The notes below the pieces were generated by a model. It did not search any database. It had not been told where the DNA came from and saw only the letters and a program-made list of their open reading frames with translations. From Marthasterias glacialis (taxonomy: Eukaryota > Echinodermata > Asteroidea > Forcipulatida > Asteriidae), in NCBI GenBank assembly GCA_911728455.2, contig CAJVRT020000012.1, positions 32,669-96,668 on the forward strand: a DNA stretch of 64,000 nucleotides, given 5' to 3'. The position numbers were made by a program, and so were the translations under genes. Below, piece by piece: positions 24,458 to 33,900 of the stretch (position 1 is the first letter of the stretch; each line of letters starts with the position of its first letter).

Positions 24458-26467
24458 TTGAGAGATTTTCAATTTTGGACCAAAATTTCAAAGTCGTTTT
24501 TGCTCTACCAACTCAAGAGGGAACCTCCCCCGACCCCAGCCCTACACTTTGCAGGTCCGGATCTGCCTTAGTTTGGAAAATATCCACGATTTTAGGGCCA
24601 TTCTTTTTGGGCCAAAAAAACGAAAAAGTCACCGTTACCCCCCCTTGAGAGATATTCAATTTTGGACCAAAATTTCAAAGTCGTTTTTGCTCTACCAACT
24701 CAAGAGGGAACCTCCCCCGACCCCAGCCCTACACTTTGCAGGTCCGGATCTGCCTTAGTTTGGAAAATATCCACGATTTTAGGGCCCTTCTATTTTGGGC
24801 CAAAAAACCGAAAAAGTCACCGTTACCCCCCCTTGAGAGATATTCAATTTTGGACCAAAATTTCAAAGTCGTTTTTGCTCTACCAACTCAAGAGGGAACC
24901 TCCCCCGACCCCAGCCCTACACTTTGCAGGTCCGGATCTGCCTTAGTTTGGAAAATATCCAGGATTTTAGGGCCCTTCTTTTTGGGCCAAAAAACCGAAA
25001 AAGTCACCGTTACCCCCCCTTGAGAGATTTTCAATTTTGGACCAAAATTTCAAAGTCGTTTTTGCTCTACCAACTCAAGAGGGAACCTCCCCCGACCCCA
25101 GCCCTACACTTTGCAGGTCCGGATCTGCCTTAGTTTGGAAAATATCCATGATTTTAGGGCCCTTCTATTCTGGGCCAAAAAACCGAAAAAGTCACCGTTA
25201 CCCCCCCTTGAGAGATTTGAAATTTTGGACCAAAATTTCAAAGTCGTTTTTGCTCTACCAACTCAAGAGGGAACCTCCCCCGACCCCAGCCCTACACTTT
25301 GCAGGTCCGGATCTGCCTTAGTTTGGAAAATATCCAGGATTTTAGGGCCCTTCTTTTTGGGCCAAAAAAACGAAAAAGTCACCGTTACCCCCCCTTGAGA
25401 GATTTTCAATTTTGGACCAAAATTTCAAAGTCGTTTTTGCTCTACCAACTCAAGAGGGAACCTCCCCCGACCCCAGCCCTACACTTTGCAGGTCCGGATC
25501 TGCCTTAGTTTGGAAAATATCCAGGATTTTAGGGCCCTTCTTTTTGGGCCAAAAAACCGAAAAAGTCACCGTTACCCCCCCTTGAGAGATTTTCAATTTT
25601 GGACCAAAATTTCAAAGTCGTTTTTGCTCTACCAACTCAAGAGGGAACCTCCCCCGACCCCAGCCCTACACTTTGCAGGTCCGGATCTGCCTTAGTTTGG
25701 AAAATATCCAGGACTTTAGGGCCCTTCTTTTGGGGCCAAAAAACCGAAAAAGTCACCGTTACCCCCCCTTGAGAGATTTTCAATTTTGGACCAAAATTTC
25801 AAAGTCGTTTTTGCTCTACCAACTCAAGAGGGAACCTCCCCCGACCCCAGCCCTACACTTTGCAGGTCCGGATCTGCCTTAGTTTGGAAAATATCCAGGA
25901 TTTTAGGGCCCTTCTTTTGGGGCCAAAAAACCGAAAAAGTCACCGTTACCCCCCCTTGAGAGATTTTCAATTTTGGACCAAAATTTCAAAGTCGTTTTTG
26001 CTCTACCAACTCAAGAGGGAACCTCCCCCGACCCCAGCCCTACACTTTGCAGGTCCGGATCTGCCTTAGTTTGGAAAATATCCAGGATTTTAGGGCCCTT
26101 CTTTTGGGGCCAAAAAACCGAAAAAGTCACCGTTACCCCCCCTTGAGAGATTTTCAATTTTGGACCAAAATTTCAAAGTCGTTTTTGCTCTACCAACTCA
26201 AGAGGGAACCTCCCCCGACCCCAGCCCTACACTTTGCAGGTCCGGATCTGCCTTAGTTTGGAAAATATCCAGGATTTTAGGGCCCTTCTTTTGGGGCCAA
26301 AAAACCGAAAAAGTCACCGTTACCCCCCCTTGAGAGATTTTCAATTTTGGACCAAAATTTCAAAGTCGTTTTTGCTCTACCAACTCAAGAGGGAACCTCC
26401 CCCGACCCCAGCCCTACACTTTGCAGGTCCGGATCTGCCTTAGTTTGGAAAATATCCAGGATTTTAG

Positions 26468-26485
26468 GGCCCTTCTTTTGGGGCC
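26468..26485. repeat. Short inverted repeat GGCCC/GGGCC with variable loop (reference copy)
   Basis: GGCCC at unit positions 48-52 pairs with GGGCC at 61-65 around an 8-base loop, here TTCTTTTG. Most length and base variants of the unit outside the C tract fall in this loop: CTTTTTGGGCC, CTTTTGGGGCC, CTTTTAGGGCC, CTTTTGAGGGCC, CTATTTTGGGCC, CTTTAAGGGCC and CTTTAGGGGCC all keep the arms. A few units damage an arm (for example TTTTAGTGCCC near 44610, GGAGCC near 41256 and GGGGCAAAA near 42941). A hairpin is possible; a function is not shown. Confidence 0.7.
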
Positions 26486-26529
26486 AAAAAACCGAAAAAG
26501 TCACCGTTACCCCCCCTTGAGAGATTTTC

Positions 26530-26546
26530 AATTTTGGACCAAAATT
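26530..26546. repeat. 17-bp imperfect palindrome AATTTTGG-A-CCAAAATT (reference copy)
   Basis: Eight-base arms flank a single central A at unit position 118. Just outside, the left side reads TTTTC and the right side reads TTCAAA, so the arms would extend to 13 bases each except for mismatches at positions 108 and 109. Nearly every unit carries this form. CTTGAG (96-101) and CTCAAG (151-156) form a second, outer inverted repeat around it. Occasional units change the centre to G (TTTTGGGCCAAAA near 9538, 10289 and 13686). Confidence 0.9.
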
Positions 26547-27916
26547 TCAAAGTCGTTTTTGCTCTACCAACTCAAGAGGGAACCTCCCCCGACCCCAGCC
26601 CTACACTTTGCAGGTCCGGATCTGCCTTAGTTTGGAAAATATCCAGGATTTTAGGGCCCTTCTTTTGGGGCCAAAAAACCGAAAAAGTCACCGTTACCCC
26701 CCCTTGAGACATTTTCAATTTTGGACCAAAATTTCAAAGTCGTTTTTGCTCTACCAACTCAAGAGGGAACCTCCCCCGACCCCAGCCCTACACTTTGCAG
26801 GTCCGGATCTGCCTTAGTTTGGAAAATATCCAGGATTTTAGGGCCCTTCTTTTGGGGCCAAAAAACCGAAAAAGTCACCGTTACCCCCCCTTGAGAGATT
26901 TTCAATTTTGGACCAAAATTTCAAAGTCGTTTTTGCTCTACCAACTCAAGAGGGAACCTCCCCCGACCCCAGCCCTACACTTTGCAGGTCCGGATCTGCC
27001 TTAGTTTGGAAAATATCCAGGATTTTAGGGCCCTTCTTTTGGGGCCAAAAAACCGAAAAAGTCACCGTTACCCCCCCTTGAGAGATTTTCAATTTTGGAC
27101 CAAAATTTCAAAGTCGTTTTTGCTCTACCAACTCAAGAGGGAACCTCCCCCGACCCCAGCCCTACACTTTGCAGGTCCGGATCTGCCTTAGTTTGGAAAA
27201 TATCCAGGATTTTAGGGCCCTTCTTTTGGGGCCAAAAAACCGAAAAAGTCACCGTTACCCCCCCTTGAGAGATTTTCAATTTTGGACCAAAATTTCAAAG
27301 TCGTTTTTGCTCTACCAACTCAAGAGGGAACCTTCCCCGACCCCAGCCCTACACTTTGCAGGTCCGGATCTGCCTTAGTTTGGAAAATATCCAGGATTTT
27401 AGGGCCCTTCTTTTGGGGCCAAAAAACCGAAAAAGTCACCGTTACCCCCCCTTGAGAGATTTTCAATTTTGGACCAAAATTTCAAAGTCGTTTTTGCTCT
27501 ACCAACTCAAGAGGGAACCTCCCCCGACCCCAGCCCTACACTTTGCAGGTCCGGATCTGCCTTAGTTTGGAAAATATCCAGGATTTTAGGGCCCTTCTTT
27601 TGGGGCCAAAAAACCGAAAAAGTCACCGTTACCCCCCCTTGAGAGATTTTCAATTTTGGACCAAAATTTCAAAGTCGTTTTTGCTCTACCAACTCAAGAG
27701 GGAACCTCCCCCGACCCCAGCCCTACACTTTGCAGGTCCGGATCTGCCTTAGTTTGGAAAATATCCAGGATTTTAGGGCCCTTCTTTTGGGGCCAAAAAA
27801 CCGAAAAAGTCACCGTTACCCCCCCTTGAGAGATTTTCAATTTTGGACCAAAATTTCAAAGTCGTTTTTGCTCTACCAACTCAAGAGGGAACCTCCCCCG
27901 ACCCCAGCCCTACACT

Positions 27917-29225
27917 TTGCAGGTCCGGATCTGCCTTAGTTTGGAAAATATCCAGGATTTTAGGGCCCTTCTTTAAGGGCCAAAAAACCGAAAAAGTCAC
28001 CGTTACCCCCCCTTGAGAGATTTTCAATTTTGGACCAAAATTTCAAAGTCGTTTTTGCTCTACCAACTCAAGAGGGAACCTCCCCCGACCCCAGCCCTAC
28101 ACTTTGCAGGTCCGGATCTGCCTTAGTTTGGAAAATATCCAGGATTTTAGGGCCCTTCTTTTTGGGCCAAAAAACCGAAAAAGTCACCGTTACCCCCCCT
28201 TGAGAGATTTTCAATTTTGGACCAAAATTTCAAAGTCGTTTTTGCTCTACCAACTCAAGAGGGAACCTCCCCCGACCCCAGCCCTACACTTTGCAGGTCC
28301 GGATCTGCCTTAGTTTGGAAAATATCCAGGATTTTAGGGCCCTTCTTTTTGGGCCAAAAAACCGAAAAAGTCACCGTTACCCCCCCTTGAGAGATTTTCA
28401 ATTTTGGACCAAAATTTCAAAGTCGTTTTTGCTCTACCAACTCAAGAGGGAACCTCCCCCGACCCCAGCCCTACACTTTGCAGGTCCGGATCTGCCTTAG
28501 TTTGGAAAATATCCAGGATTTTAGGGCCCTTCTTTAGGGGCCAAAAAACCGAAAAAGTCACCGTTACCCCCCCTTGAGAGATTTTCAATTTTGGACCAAA
28601 ATTTCAAAGTCGTTTTTGCTCTACCAACTCAAGAGGGAACCTCCCCCGACCCCAGCCCTACACTTTGCAGGTCCGGATCTGCCTTAGTTTGGAAAATATC
28701 CAGGATTTTAGGGCCCTTCTTTTTGGGCCAAAAAACCGAAAAAGTCACCGTTACCCCCCCTTGAGAGATTTTCAATTTTGGACCAAAATTTCAAAGTCGT
28801 TTTTGCTCTACCAACTCAAGAGGGAACCTCCCCCGACCCCAGCCCTACACTTTGCAGGTCCGGATCTGCCTTAGTTTGGAAAATATCCAGGATTTTAGGG
28901 CCCTTCTTTTTGGGCCAAAAAACCGAAAAAGTCACCGTTACCCCCCCTTGAGAGATTTTCAATTTTGGACCAAAATTTCAAAGTCGTTTTTGCTCTACCA
29001 ACTCAAGAGGGAACCTCCCCCGACCCCAGCCCTACACTTTGCAGGTCCGGATCTGCCTTAGTTTGGAAAATATCCAGGATTTTAGGGCCCTTCTTTAGGG
29101 GCCAAAAAACCGAAAAAGTCACCGTTACCCCCCCTTGAGAGATTTTCAATTTTGGACCAAAATTTCAAAGTCGTTTTTGCTCTACCAACTCAAGAGGGAA
29201 CCTCCCCCGACCCCAGCCCTACACT
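27917..29225 (+). repeat. 3-unit higher-order repeat (period 561 bp)
   Basis: One unit with an altered loop is followed by two CTTTTTGGGCC units, and the pattern recurs at exactly 561 bp. The altered loops are CTTTAAGGGCC near 27973 and CTTTAGGGGCC near 28533 and 29094. The third cycle ends after its first unit. CTTTTTGGGCC is otherwise rare in this half of the array, so the block is an inserted or retained lineage. Confidence 0.9.
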
Positions 29226-29973
29226 TTGCAGGTCCGGATCTGCCTTAGTTTGGAAAATATCCAGGATTTTAGGGCCCTTCTTTTGGGGCCAAAAAACCGA
29301 AAAAGTCACCGTTACCCCCCCTTGAGAGATTTGAAATTTTGGTCCAAAATTTCAAAGTCGTTTTTGCTCTACCAACTCAAGAGGGAACCTCCCCCGACCC
29401 CAGCCCTACACTTTGCAGGTCCGGATCTGCCTTAGTTTGGAAAATATCCAGGATTTTAGGGCCCTTCTTTTGGGGCCAAAAAACCGAAAAAGTCACCGTT
29501 ACCCCCCCTTGAGAGATTTTCAATTTTGGACCAAAATTTCAAAGTCGTTTTTGCTCTACCAACTCAAGAGGGAACCTCCCCCGACCCCAGCCCTACACTT
29601 TGCAGGTCCGGATCTGCCTTAGTTTGGAAAATATCCAGGATTTTAGGGCCCTTCTTTTGGGGCCAAAAAACCGAAAAAGTCACCGTTACCCCCCCTTGAG
29701 AGATTTGAAATTTTGGTCCAAAATTTCAAAGTCGTTTTTGCTCTACCAACTCAAGAGGGAACCTCCCCCGACCCCAGCCCTACACTTTGCAGGTCCGGAT
29801 CTGCCTTAGTTTGGAAAATATCCAGGATTTTAGGGCCCTTCTTTTGGGGCCAAAAAACCGAAAAAGTCACCGTTACCCCCCCTTGAGAGATTTTCAATTT
29901 TGGACCAAAATTTCAAAGTCGTTTTTGCTCTACCAACTCAAGAGGGAACCTCCCCCGACCCCAGCCCTACACT
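29226..29973 (+). repeat. 2-unit higher-order repeat (period 374 bp), two copies
   Basis: A perfect-palindrome unit of type GA+T alternates with an ordinary unit: 29226/29413 and 29600/29787. These are the first GA+T units in the window. Confidence 0.88.
29330..29356. repeat. Perfect 27-bp palindrome variant with flipped centre (type GA+T)
   Basis: Positions 108-109 read GA instead of TC, making two perfect 13-base arms, and the central base is T instead of A. The same type occurs at 29704-29730, 35685-35711, 37926-37952, 43358-43384, 48222-48248 and 48596-48622: seven copies found by reading the window. I found no unit with the T centre and the ordinary TC pair. Three linked changes (T108G, C109A, A118T) are what copying the right arm's complement across the left arm and centre would give in one event. 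Confidence 0.9.
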
Positions 29974-30908
29974 TTGCAGGTCCGGATCTGCCTTAGTTTG
30001 GAAAATATCCAGGATTTTAGGGCCCTTCTTTTGGGGCCAAAAAACCGAAAAAGTCACCGTTACCCCCCCTTGAGAGATTTTCAATTTTGGACCAAAATTT
30101 CAAAGTCGTTTTTGCTCTACCAACTCAAGAGGGAACCTCCCCCGACCCCAGCCCTACACTTTGCAGGTCCGGATCTGCCTTAGTTTGGAAAATATCCAGG
30201 ATTTTAGGGCCCTTCTTTTGGGGCCAAAAAACCGAAAAAGTCACCGTTACCCCCCTTTGAGAGATTTTCAATTTTGGACCAAAATTTCAAAGTCGTTTTT
30301 GCTCTACCAACTCAAGAGGGAACCTCCCCCGACCCCAGCCCTACACTTTGCAGGTCCGGATCTGCCTTAGTTTGGAAAATATCCAGGATTTTAGGGCCCT
30401 TCTTTTGGGGCCAAAAAACCGAAAAAGTCACCGTTACCCCCCCTTGAGAGATTTTCAATTTTGGACCAAAATTTCAAAGTCGTTTTTGCTCTACCAACTC
30501 AAGAGGGAACCTCCCCCGACCCCAGCCCTACACTTTGCAGGTCCGGATCTGCCTTAGTTTGGAAAATATCCAGGATTTTAGGGCCCTTCTTTTGGGGCCA
30601 AAAAACCGAAAAAGTCACCGTTACCCCCCCTTGAGAGATTTTCAATTTTGGACCAAAATTTCAAAGTCGTTTTTGCTCTACCAACTCAAGAGGGAACCTC
30701 CCCCGACCCCAGCCCTACACTTTGCAGGTCCGGATCTGCCTTAGTTTGGAAAATATCCAGGATTTTAGGGCCCTTCTTTTGGGGCCAAAAAACCGAAAAA
30801 GTCACCGTTACCCCCCCTTGAGAGATTTTCAATTTTGGACCAAAATTTCAAAGTCGTTTTTGCTCTACCAACTCAAGAGGGAACCTCCCCCGACCCCAGC
30901 CCTACACT

Positions 30909-33900
30909 TTGCAGGTCCGGATCTGCCTTAGTTTGGAAAATATCCAGGATTTTAGGGCCCTTCTTTTGGGGCCAAAAAACCGAAAAAGTCACCGTTACCC
31001 CCCTTTGAGAGATTTTCAATTTTGGACCAAAATTTCAAAGTCGTTTTTGCTCTACCAACTCAAGAGGGAACCTCCCCCGACCCCAGCCCTACACTTTGCA
31101 GGTCCGGATCTGCCTTAGTTTGGAAAATATCCAGGATTTTAGGGCCCTTCTTTTGGGGCCAAAAAACCGAAAAAGTCACCGTTACCCCCCCTTGAGAGAT
31201 TTTCAATTTTGGACCAAAATTTCAAAATTGTTTTTGCTCTACCAACTCAAGAGGGAACCTCCCCCGACCCCAGCCCTACACTTTGCAGGTCCGGATCTGC
31301 CTTAGTTTGGAAAATATCCAGGATTTTAGGGCCCTTCTGTTGGGGCCAAAAAACCGAAAAAGTCACCGTTACCCCCTCTTGAGAGATTTTCAATTTTGGA
31401 CCAAAATTTCAAAGTCGTTTTTGCTCTACCAACTCAAGAGGGAACCTCCCCCGACCCCAGCCCTACACTTTGCAGGTCCGGATCTGCCTTAGTTTGGAAA
31501 ATATCCAGGATTCTAGGGCCCTTCTTTTGGGGCCAAAAAACCGAAAAAGTCACCGTTACCCCCCCTTGAGAGATTTTCAATTTTGGACCAAAATTTCAAA
31601 GTCGTTTTTGCTCTACCAACTCAAGAGGGAACCTCCCCCGACCCCAGCCCTACACTTTGCAGGTCCGGATCTGCCTTAGTTTGGAAAATATCCAGGATTT
31701 TAGGGCCCTTCTTTTGGGGCCAAAAAACCGAAAAAGTCACCGTTACCCCCCCTTGAGAGATTTGAAATTTTGGACCAAAATTTCAAAGTCGTTTTTGCTC
31801 TACCAACTCAAGAGGGAACCTCCCCCGACCCCAGCCCTACACTTTGCAGGTCCGGATCTGCCTTAGTTTGGAAAATATCCAGGATTTTAGGGCCCTTCTT
31901 TTGGGGCCAAAAAACCGAAAAAGTCACCGTTACCCCCCCTTGAGAGATTTTCAATTTTGGACCAAAATTTCAAAGTCGTTTTTGCTCTACCAACTCAAGA
32001 GGGAACCTCCCCCGACCCCAGCCCTACACTTTGCAGGTCCGGATCTGCCTTAGTTTGGAAAATATCCAGGATTTTAGGGCCCTTCTTTTGGGGCCAAAAA
32101 ACCGAAAAAGTCACCGTTACCCCCCTTTGAGAGATTTTCAATTTTGGACCAAAATTTCAAAGTCGTTTTTGCTCTACCAACTCAAGAGGGAACCTCCCCC
32201 GACCCCAGCCCTACACTTTGCAGGTCCGGATCTGCCTTAGTTTGGAAAATATCCAGGATTTTAGGGCCCTTCTTTTGGGGCCAAAAAACCGAAAAAGTCA
32301 CCGTTACCCCCCCTTGAGAGATTTTCAATTTTGGACCAAAATTTCAAAGTCGTTTTTGCTCTACCAACTCAAGAGGGAACCTCCCCCGACCCCAGCCCTA
32401 CACTTTGCAGGTCCGGATCTGCCTTAGTTTGGAAAATATCCAGGATTTTAGGGCCCTTCTTTTGGGGCCAAAAAACCGAAAAAGTCACCGTTACCCCCCC
32501 TTGAGAGATTTTCAATTTTGGACCAAAATTTCAAAGTCGTTTTTGCTCTACCAACTCAAGAGGGAACCTCCCCCGACCCCAGCCCTACACTTTGCAGGTC
32601 CGGATCTGCCTTAGTTTGGAAAATATCCAGGATTTTAGGGCCCTTCTTTTGGGGCCAAAAAACCGAAAAAGTCACCGTTACCCCCCCTTGAGAGATTTTC
32701 AATTTTGGACCAAAATTTCAAAGTCGTTTTTGCTCTACCAACTCAAGAGGGAACCTCCCCCGACCCCAGCCCTACACTTTGCAGGTCCGGATCTGCCTTA
32801 GTTTGGAAAATATCCAGGATTTTAGGGCCCTTCTTTTGGGGCCAAAAAACCGAAAAAGTCACCGTTACCCCCCTTTGAGAGATTTTCAATTTTGGACCAA
32901 AATTTCAAAGTCGTTTTTGCTCTACCAACTCAAGAGGGAACCTCCCCCGACCCCACCCCTACACTTTGCAGGTCCGGATCTGCCTTAGTTTGGAAAATAT
33001 CCAGGATTTTAGGGCCCTTCTTTTGGGGCCAAAAAACCGAAAAAGTCACCGTTACCCCCTCTTGAGAGATTTTCAATTTTGGACCAAAATTTCAAAGTCG
33101 TTTTTGCTCTACCAACTCAAGAGGGAACCTCCCCCGACCCCAGCCCTACACTTTGCAGGTCCGGATCTGCCTTAGTTTGGAAAATATCCAGGATTTTAGG
33201 GCCCTTCTTTTGGGGCCAAAAAACCGAAAAAGTCACCGTTACCCCCCCTTGAGAGATTTTCAATTTTGGACCAAAATTTCAAAGTCGTTTTTGCTCTACC
33301 AACTCAAGAGGGAACCTCCCCCGACCCCAGCCCTACACTTTGCAGGTCCGGATCTGCCTTAGTTTGGAAAATATCCAGGATTTTAGGGCCCTTCTTTTGG
33401 GGCCAAAAAACCGAAAAAGTCACCGTTACCCCCCCTTGAGAGATTTGAAATTTTGGACCAAAATTTCAAAGTCGTTTTTGCTCTACCAACTCAAGAGGGA
33501 ACCTCCCCCGACCCCAGCCCTACACTTTGCAGGTCCGGATCTGCCTTAGTTTGGAAAATATCCAGGATTTTAGGGCCCTTCTTTTGGGGCCAAAAAACCG
33601 AAAAAGTCACCGTTACCCCCCCTTGAGAGATTTTCAATTTTGGACCAAAATTTCAAAGTCGTTTTTGCTCTACCAACTCAAGAGGGAACCTCCCCCGACC
33701 CCAGCCCTACACTTTGCAGGTCCGGATCTGCCTTAGTTTGGAAAATATCCACGATTTTAGGGCCCTTCTTTTGGGGCCAAAAAACCGAAAAAGTCACCGT
33801 TACCCCCCTTTGAGAGATTTTCAATTTTGGACCAAAATTTCAAAGTCGTTTTTGCTCTACCAACTCAAGAGGGAACCTCCCCCGACCCCATTCACACTTT

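Larger units (their letters stand above)
21431..25240 (+). repeat. Local variant patch: CTATTTTGGGCC and GATATTC units
   Basis: Fourteen or so units here carry an A plus one extra base in the hairpin loop (CTATTTTGGGCC or derivatives: CTATTTTTGGCC near 24034 and 24412, CTATTCTGGGCC near 25167, CTTTTTTGGGCC near 23475). Seven carry GAGAGATATTCAA instead of GAGAGATTTTCAA (near 21817, 22579, 23147, 23522, 23710, 24650, 24839). The GATATTC form is seen only here, and the loop form has just one outlier at 18393. Two nearby units share CCTCCCCGACC (23585, 23772). The patch looks like a local amplification of one unit lineage. Confidence 0.88.
26421..26607 (+). repeat. Reference consensus unit (187 bp) with its landmarks
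   Basis: This unit matches the form that dominates the second half of the window, so it serves as a coordinate frame (position 1 = first T of TTGCAGG). Landmarks: TCCGGA palindrome at 8-13; TTTTAGGGCCC at 42-52; variable GGCCC/GGGCC hairpin at 48-65; A-rich stretch with CCGAAAAAG at 66-80; C7 tract at 90-96; CTTGAG at 96-101, complementary to CTCAAG at 151-156; imperfect palindrome centred on position 118; T-rich GTCGTTTTTGCTC at 132-144; C-rich CTCCCCCGACCCCAGCCC at 164-181. It holds five CpG sites and no ATG on either strand. By hand count 88 of 187 bases are G or C. I saw no CENP-B-box-like motif and no tRNA-type A/B box pair. Confidence 0.95.
25673..27916 (+). repeat. Homogenised run of 12 units at exactly 187-bp spacing
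   Basis: Twelve consecutive units have identical spacing and nearly identical sequence, all CCAGGAT or a one-base derivative and all CTTTTGGGGCC. The few changes I see are CCAGGACTTTAGG (25711), GAGACATTTTC (26706) and ACCTTCCCCGA (27331). This marks the switch from the mixed left part of the array to the uniform right part. Confidence 0.92.

Noticed and set aside
26462..26469. Telomere-like TTTTAGGG in each unit
   Set aside because: It occurs once per 187 bp and never in tandem, so it is not an interstitial telomere tract.
26421..26607. CENP-B box or tRNA-type internal promoter in the unit
   Set aside because: No segment fits the CENP-B core on either strand, and there is no A-box/B-box pair.
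26421..26630. Open frames of 69 codons repeated once per unit
   Set aside because: They start at TTG, not ATG; the consensus unit has no ATG on either strand. The unit length shifts the frame by one base per unit, and each frame ends at the TAG in CCTTAG of the next unit. They are as conserved as the DNA repeat itself, with no sign of codon-level constraint.
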